A stretch of DNA of 8,356 bases. It comes from Propionibacteriaceae bacterium. Lineage in GTDB: Bacteria > Actinomycetota > Actinomycetes > Propionibacteriales > Propionibacteriaceae. This document shows, in pieces, positions 5,192-8,356 of this stretch (position 1 is its first letter; every line of letters begins with the position of its first letter). The notes under the pieces were generated by a model, which saw only the letters and a program-made list of their open reading frames with translations, searched no databases and was not told the origin of the DNA. Location: assembly GCA_030538175.1 (NCBI GenBank), contig JAUNUL010000122.1:1-8356 (forward strand), in the 5' to 3' direction. Both the position numbers and the translations under genes were made by a program.

Positions 5192-6705
5192 GCTCGACCT
5201 CCTTCGCTGCGGGTGTTGAGGACGTTCACGCCGGTGAACAGTGCTGACGGGCAGCCGTGGGAGACCGGGGCGACCTGGCCCGGTTGGCCCTTGCCGCAGT
5301 TCGCGGCCCCGTGCAGCAGCCAGGTTTCGGGGCCGCCGACAGCCCTCATCGAACGCCAGAAGTCCGTGGTGGTGGCCTGATAGGCGACATCACGCACCTG
5401 GCCATCGAGGCGTCCGCCCCGGATCCGGAAGAAGCGCTGCCCGGTGAACTGGAAGTTGTAACGCTGCATGTCGATCGACCAGGACTTGTCGCCGACGACA
5501 TAGAGCCCGTCATCGACCTGTCCGATCAGTTCTTCGGTCGACGGCCCGTCGACGGCGGGCTGCAGGGACACGTTGGGCATGCGCTGGAGCGGGATATGCC
5601 CGGGGGCGTCGGCGAACGCGCAGCCATTGGAGCGAGCAAGCCCCTGTTCGGCAGCCATCTGACGGTTGAGCTGGAAACCCACCAGCACGCCGTCCCGGAC
5701 GATGTCGAAGGTCTGCGCAGCCACGCCCTCGTCGTCCCAGCCGACGGTCGCCAAGCCGTGCTCGGTGACCCGATCGCCGGTGACGTGCATGAGTTCCGAG
5801 CCGTATTGCAGCGTCCCAAGCTGGTCCGGGGTGGCGAAGGACGTGCCCGCATAGGCCGCCTCATAGCCGAGTGCCCGATCGAGCTCTGTCGCGTGCGCCA
5901 CCGACTCGTGGATCGTCAACCACAGGTTGGTCGGGTCGATCACCAGGTCATAACGGCCTGGTTCCACCGTTGGGGCTTTCACATGCTCGGCCAGCAGATC
6001 GGGCAGTTCGGCGATCTCGGCATCGAAGTCCCAGCCGGTGCCAGTGAGATATTCCCAACCGCGCCCAGCAGGGGGACTCAGCGTCCGCATCGAAGAGAAC
6101 CCTGCATCGCTCACTGAGATCGCGGTGAACTCGGGCACGACTCGCACTCGCTGTTGGGTGATCGAGCTGCCGGCCAAGTCCGCGTACCACGTGTTTTCCT
6201 GGACGAATGCAACGCTCGCGTCGGCGTGGTCGACGCCATCGCTGGCCAACAACCGATGGGAGAGCTCGCGCAGCCGAGCGATCCGCTCCGCCTCGGGCAC
6301 GTCGAACGGGTTGATCGCATAGGCCGAAACCCACGACGCCTCCGCGTGCACCGGCTCGGGGGCCAGCGTCACAGGTCTCGTGGTCAGCGCGGCCGACACT
6401 CGTGCGGTCGCCACCGCCTGCTCAGCCAGCGTGGCGGCGGCGCCGGCCGTGAGGGTGATCCCCGCTGCGAAACCCCAATTGCCCTCGTGAACCACGCGGA
6501 CAGCGAGCCCGAGCGTGAGGTCATCGATGGAGCGTTCCAGTTCCCCGTCGCGCAGAGCGTGTGAGCCGGTGCGGATGCGTTCGATTCGCACATCGGCATG
6601 GGTCGCGCCGAGCTCTGCGGCGCGCTGCAGTGCCGCGTCGCTCAGGCTCTGCAGGGGCAAGCCGGTGAACTCATCATCGAGCCGGGCCATCGAAATCTGT
6701 GCCAT
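5188..6705 (-). CDS. tldD: TldD-family zinc metalloprotease subunit
   Basis: A 505-residue catalytic partner of TldE. The zinc motif HExxxH is present as HESVAH (H266, E267, H271), and a likely third ligand, Cys470, lies in the C-terminal NCGKGQPGQ motif, matching the H/H/C site of characterised TldD. Other conserved parts: RAAELGATHADVRIERI (28-44), VEPGRYDLVIDPTNLWLTIHE (247-267), LVGFQLNRQMAAEQG (341-355), SNGCAFADAPGHIPLQRMPN (359-378) and DGLYVVGDKSWSIDMQRYNFQF (399-420). The frame stays open to 6972, but the extra 89 residues are low-complexity and overlap the divergent gene, so I start at the ATG ending at 6705. Another ATG follows five codons later. A TAGGGT box lies 7 bases upstream of the chosen start. 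The stop overlaps the tldE start (ATGA). The substrate in this organism is unknown. Confidence 0.93.
   Translation of the reverse strand: MAQISMARLDDEFTGLPLQSLSDAALQRAAELGATHADVRIERIRTGSHALRDGELERSIDDLTLGLAVRVVHEGNWGFAAGITLTAGAAATLAEQAVATARVSAALTTRPVTLAPEPVHAEASWVSAYAINPFDVPEAERIARLRELSHRLLASDGVDHADASVAFVQENTWYADLAGSSITQQRVRVVPEFTAISVSDAGFSSMRTLSPPAGRGWEYLTGTGWDFDAEIAELPDLLAEHVKAPTVEPGRYDLVIDPTNLWLTIHESVAHATELDRALGYEAAYAGTSFATPDQLGTLQYGSELMHVTGDRVTEHGLATVGWDDEGVAAQTFDIVRDGVLVGFQLNRQMAAEQGLARSNGCAFADAPGHIPLQRMPNVSLQPAVDGPSTEELIGQVDDGLYVVGDKSWSIDMQRYNFQFTGQRFFRIRGGRLDGQVRDVAYQATTTDFWRSMRAVGGPETWLLHGAANCGKGQPGQVAPVSHGCPSALFTGVNVLNTRSEGGRA
5198..5204 (-). promoter_or_regulatory. Ribosome binding site of tldE inside the tldD end
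   Basis: The minus strand reads AAGGAGG, six bases before the tldE ATG, and lies within the last codons of tldD. Together with the ATGA overlap it indicates coupled translation, and it favours the long tldE form over the internal ATG at codon 34. Confidence 0.8.
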
Positions 6706-6712
6706 GACCGTC

Positions 6713-6718
6713 ACCCTA
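6713..6718 (-). promoter_or_regulatory. Putative -10 box (TAGGGT) of tldD
   Basis: The minus strand reads TAGGGT, seven bases before the ATG at 6705-6703, placing transcription initiation at the start codon. The same bases could act instead as a Shine-Dalgarno site, because GGTGA can pair with the 16S tail at a spacing of about six. Leaderless initiation is therefore likely but not certain. Confidence 0.4.
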
Positions 6719-6830
6719 GTGACGAGCTCAGACACTCTTGGCATCGTTCGCCCGGGCGTTCGTCCTCCCTTCGCGTTCGGGTCTGGTCGCTGGGCGGTTG
6801 CAGGCAAGCGGACCGTCCCGCCCCGGGCGC

Positions 6831-6836
6831 TAGATT
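6831..6836 (+). promoter_or_regulatory. Putative -10 box (TAGATT) of a leaderless promoter
   Basis: TAGATT ends seven bases before the ATG at 6844, and no purine-rich ribosome binding site is present in CCCTCGC. This is nearly the same geometry as at 2466-2471. It sits in the 138-base gap shared with the divergent tldD promoter. Confidence 0.55.
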
Positions 6837-6843
6837 CCCTCGC

Positions 6844-7335
6844 ATGAGCCAGGATCCCGCCAATTCCCGTACGCCAACCACGCCGACCCAGCCGTCCGCG
6901 ACCCCGTTCCTGATGTTCCAGGGCGCAGGGCGTGAAGCGATCGAGTTCTATGTCGCCACGCTGGCCCCACACCTGCCGGACACCGCCATCACGCGCTTGG
7001 ACCTGCGTACGGCCGAATCACCCGAAGTCCAGCAGAACGCCGCGCTCGACGGCACGGTCCAGCACGGGGAACTCACGGTCGCGGGCACGGTCTTCCGGGT
7101 CTTTGATTCCCCGGCACCGCACGCTTTCACGTTCACGCCCGCGATCAGCATCTTCGTCGAGCTGCCCGCCGGGGGTGACGATCCACAGGCCGAGCTCGAC
7201 CGCGTCGACGCACTCGCCGAGGCGTTGGGCGCTGGTGGTCAGGTGTTCATGCCGCCGAACGGGTACGGCTTCTCCCGCCGCTTCGCCTGGGTCGCCGATC
7301 GGTGGGGCGTGACCTGGCAACTCAACTGCGCCTGA
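6844..7335 (+). CDS. PhnB-like VOC-family protein (3-dmu-9_3-mt domain)
   Basis: A 163-residue protein. After a ~19-residue Thr/Pro-rich tail, the domain starts at ATPFLMFQGAGREAIEFYVATL (19-40), typical of the PhnB/3-demethylubiquinone methyltransferase-like branch of the VOC fold. It continues with GTVQHGELTVAGTVFRVFDSP (70-90), the strand AISIFVELP (100-108), and the family-specific end FMPPNGYGFSRRFAWVADRWGVTWQLN (~135-161). Despite the domain name, these proteins are not established methyltransferases; they are small cytoplasmic proteins, usually of unknown substrate. The start is the ATG at 6844: the upstream open frame overlaps the tldD 5' end on the other strand, and a -10 box sits directly ahead of the ATG. 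The gene diverges from tldD and ends in front of a strong terminator. Confidence 0.88.
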   Translation: MSQDPANSRTPTTPTQPSATPFLMFQGAGREAIEFYVATLAPHLPDTAITRLDLRTAESPEVQQNAALDGTVQHGELTVAGTVFRVFDSPAPHAFTFTPAISIFVELPAGGDDPQAELDRVDALAEALGAGGQVFMPPNGYGFSRRFAWVADRWGVTWQLNCA

Positions 7336-7372
7336 GTGCTGGCCCTGAGGACTCTTGGAGAGCGAACGCCCC

Positions 7373-7438
7373 GAAACCAGACAAACTGCGGGGTCGGACG
7401 CAACTATTGCGTCCGACCCCCTTGGGTTGTCAGGTTTC
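7373..7438. terminator. Strong bidirectional terminator
   Basis: The core is a perfect 14-bp inverted repeat: GGGGTCGGACGCAA (7390-7403), loop CTA, TTGCGTCCGACCCC (7407-7420). An outer pair, GAAACCAGACAA (7373-7384) and TTGTCAGGTTTC (7427-7438), is complementary with one mismatch. The outer arms supply A-rich sequence upstream and T-rich sequence downstream in both orientations, as expected where the PhnB-like gene (+) and the TetR remnant (-) converge. The right outer arm overlaps the last codons and stop of the TetR frame (7430-7432). Confidence 0.9.
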
Positions 7439-7987
7439 AGGCGAGCTGGAGTGGCTGAGGAGTCGATCGACCGCGCTGCGCAGGGTGGATCGGGCTTGGT
7501 CGGGGGTGAGGCTGCCGATGAGTACGCCGAGGGTGACACCGTCGGACATCGCCAGCAGCTCCTGCGCGGCTTGGTCGATATCTGGCTGGTCCGTCCCCAG
7601 CGTGCGCAGCAGTCGCGCGATCTCGAGGGTCACCCCCTATTTCGCGACAGTGAGGATCCGGGCGATGTGAGGGTCGGTGACGCTGGCCGCCACGAAGGAA
7701 TAGAAGACGCTCGTGCCGACCGGCGACTCGGCCGCCTTCGGTATCGCGTGACTGAGCACGTGCCAGAGCTCGTCGGCGGCTGACCCGCCGGCGGTCGTCT
7801 CGCGATGGAGCTGTTCGGCGCCGCCGATCATCAACGCGACGCTGGCCCGGACCAGGGCGTCCTTGGATTCGAAATAGTGCTGGACGCGACCGGGGGAGAC
7901 CCCAGCCTCGGTCGCCACGGAGCGAAAGGACACTGCGCCGAGTCCGCGTCGGGCGACCACGCGCCACACAGCCACGAGGATCTCCAC
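7430..7987 (-). pseudogene. TetR-family regulator, interrupted by in-frame TAG and lacking its start
   Basis: The frame reads as a TetR regulator. It has a DNA-binding domain VARRGLGAVSFRSVATEAGVSPGRVQHYFESKDALV (11-46, counted from the GTG at 7987) and a ligand-binding domain ending DPHIARILTVAK (105-116). Codon 117 is TAG (7639-7637). The same frame then continues as GVTLEIARLLRTLGTDQPDIDQAAQELLAMSDGVTL and LTPDQARSTLRSAVDRLL to a TGA at 7430, clearly the rest of the same domain. At the 5' end, homology extends upstream of the GTG (AELSQKAVEIL) and the frame is open to 8047, but it has no ATG, GTG or TTG. The GTG at 7987 falls inside the first helix of the HTH domain. The gene is probably non-functional. 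One alternative is a truncated 116-residue DNA-binding fragment from the GTG. Another is re-initiation at the GTG at 7633, just after the TAG. Confidence 0.82.
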
Positions 7988-8001
7988 CGCTTTCTGACTG
8001 A

Positions 8002-8356
8002 GTTCCGCACCGGCCCCTGACCAGCTTCGAGGAGCAGACGCAAGGGCTCAGCCAGACTGTCCTGGCGCTCGGGGTGGATCGGGTCCACGTCGTGGGGCAT
8101 AGCTTCGGCGGCGCGACCGCGGCGATGTTCGCCCTGGCGCATTCCGAGCAGACAGCGAGCCTGACCCTCCTCGAGCCGGTCGGGGTCATCGAGCCGATAT
8201 CGCTCGGCACGTTCTTCTGGGCGACTCTGACGCTCCTGCCGGTGCCCCAGTCGGTCAAGGACCGGGCCCTCGCCGAGATCGGTGGCACGACGGTCGAGGA
8301 GGTCCGGGAGCGGACGCTGATGTCCGTCATGATCGACGCTGCCACCCAGGGCTATT
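8002..8356 (+). pseudogene. Alpha/beta hydrolase fragment, 5'-truncated and cut by window edge
   Basis: The frame is open from just after a TGA at 7999-8001 to the window end and encodes the middle of an alpha/beta hydrolase. RPLTSFEEQTQGLSQTVLALGVDRVHVVGHSFGG contains the nucleophile elbow GHSFGG, with Ser34 counted from 8002 (codon 8101-8103). It is followed by the helix ATAAMFALAHSEQ, the strand ASLTLLEPV and a lid-like segment through PQSVKDRALAEIGGTTVEEVRERT. In this family the nucleophile normally sits near residue 100, so roughly 60-70 N-terminal residues, including the oxyanion-strand HG motif and the GxGxS turn, are missing. No start codon precedes the conserved region, and the DNA to the left encodes TetR on the other strand. 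The catalytic Asp and His would lie beyond the window, so the state of the 3' part is unknown. Confidence 0.78.

Noticed and set aside
6598..6843. An 82-codon upstream extension of the PhnB-like gene
   Set aside because: It overlaps the tldD 5' region antisense and has no family similarity. The VOC domain starts after the ATG at 6844.
6706..6972. An 89-residue N-terminal extension of tldD
   Set aside because: The extension is low-complexity, overlaps the 5' end of the divergent PhnB-like gene and covers both putative promoters. Conserved TldD sequence begins only after the ATG at 6705.
7637..7639. TAG in the TetR gene read as pyrrolysine or programmed read-through
   Set aside because: Pyrrolysine decoding is not expected in actinobacteria, and there is no sign of a read-through element. 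The missing 5' end of the same gene favours plain decay.
7437..8345. A 302-codon minus-strand open frame spanning the right end
   Set aside because: It is Arg/Pro/Ser-rich, has no recognisable domain and overlaps the clear TetR frame and the hydrolase frame. It is a high-GC shadow.

Overview
The window is high-GC DNA with GTG starts, strong G/C third-position bias and TANNNT-type -10 boxes directly in front of start codons. This points to an actinobacterium. A propionibacterial or related lineage is possible, but nothing here fixes the genus. Most of the window is ordinary chromosomal housekeeping sequence. The right end is visibly decayed.

Layout, left to right. The 3' part of a tandem-domain universal stress protein gene (+) enters from the left edge. 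It converges on a VIT1/CCC1-type iron/manganese transporter gene (-), and the space between them holds an elaborate nested inverted repeat. Next come a VOC (glyoxalase-fold) gene (-) and, divergent from it, a small DUF4342 gene (+). DUF4342 converges on a stand-alone trpF (-); the gap between them carries a short tandem repeat array whose last motif lies in the 3' end of trpF. Upstream of trpF is a tldD-tldE pair (-), translationally coupled by an ATGA overlap. tldD is divergent from a second, PhnB-like VOC gene (+). A very strong, probably bidirectional terminator follows that gene.

The last ~930 bases hold two broken genes. The first is a TetR-family regulator (-) with an in-frame TAG about two-thirds along and no start codon before its first helix. 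The second is an alpha/beta hydrolase (+) that begins abruptly about 30 residues before its nucleophile elbow and runs off the right edge. Both lack their 5' ends at the same point (about 7999-8020). The simplest reading is a former divergent regulator-hydrolase pair that lost the shared promoter region and both N-termini.

Functional links seen in the sequence are limited to the TldD/TldE pair, which form a heteromeric protease in characterised bacteria, and the inferred regulator-hydrolase pair. Three genes (DUF4342, tldD, PhnB-like) have a TAGNNT hexamer 6-7 bases before their ATG, consistent with leaderless transcription. I did not find a convincing new multi-gene system. The most unusual items are the head-to-head truncation junction, the TetR nonsense codon, the four-site nested dyad at 842-923 and the repeat array beside trpF.
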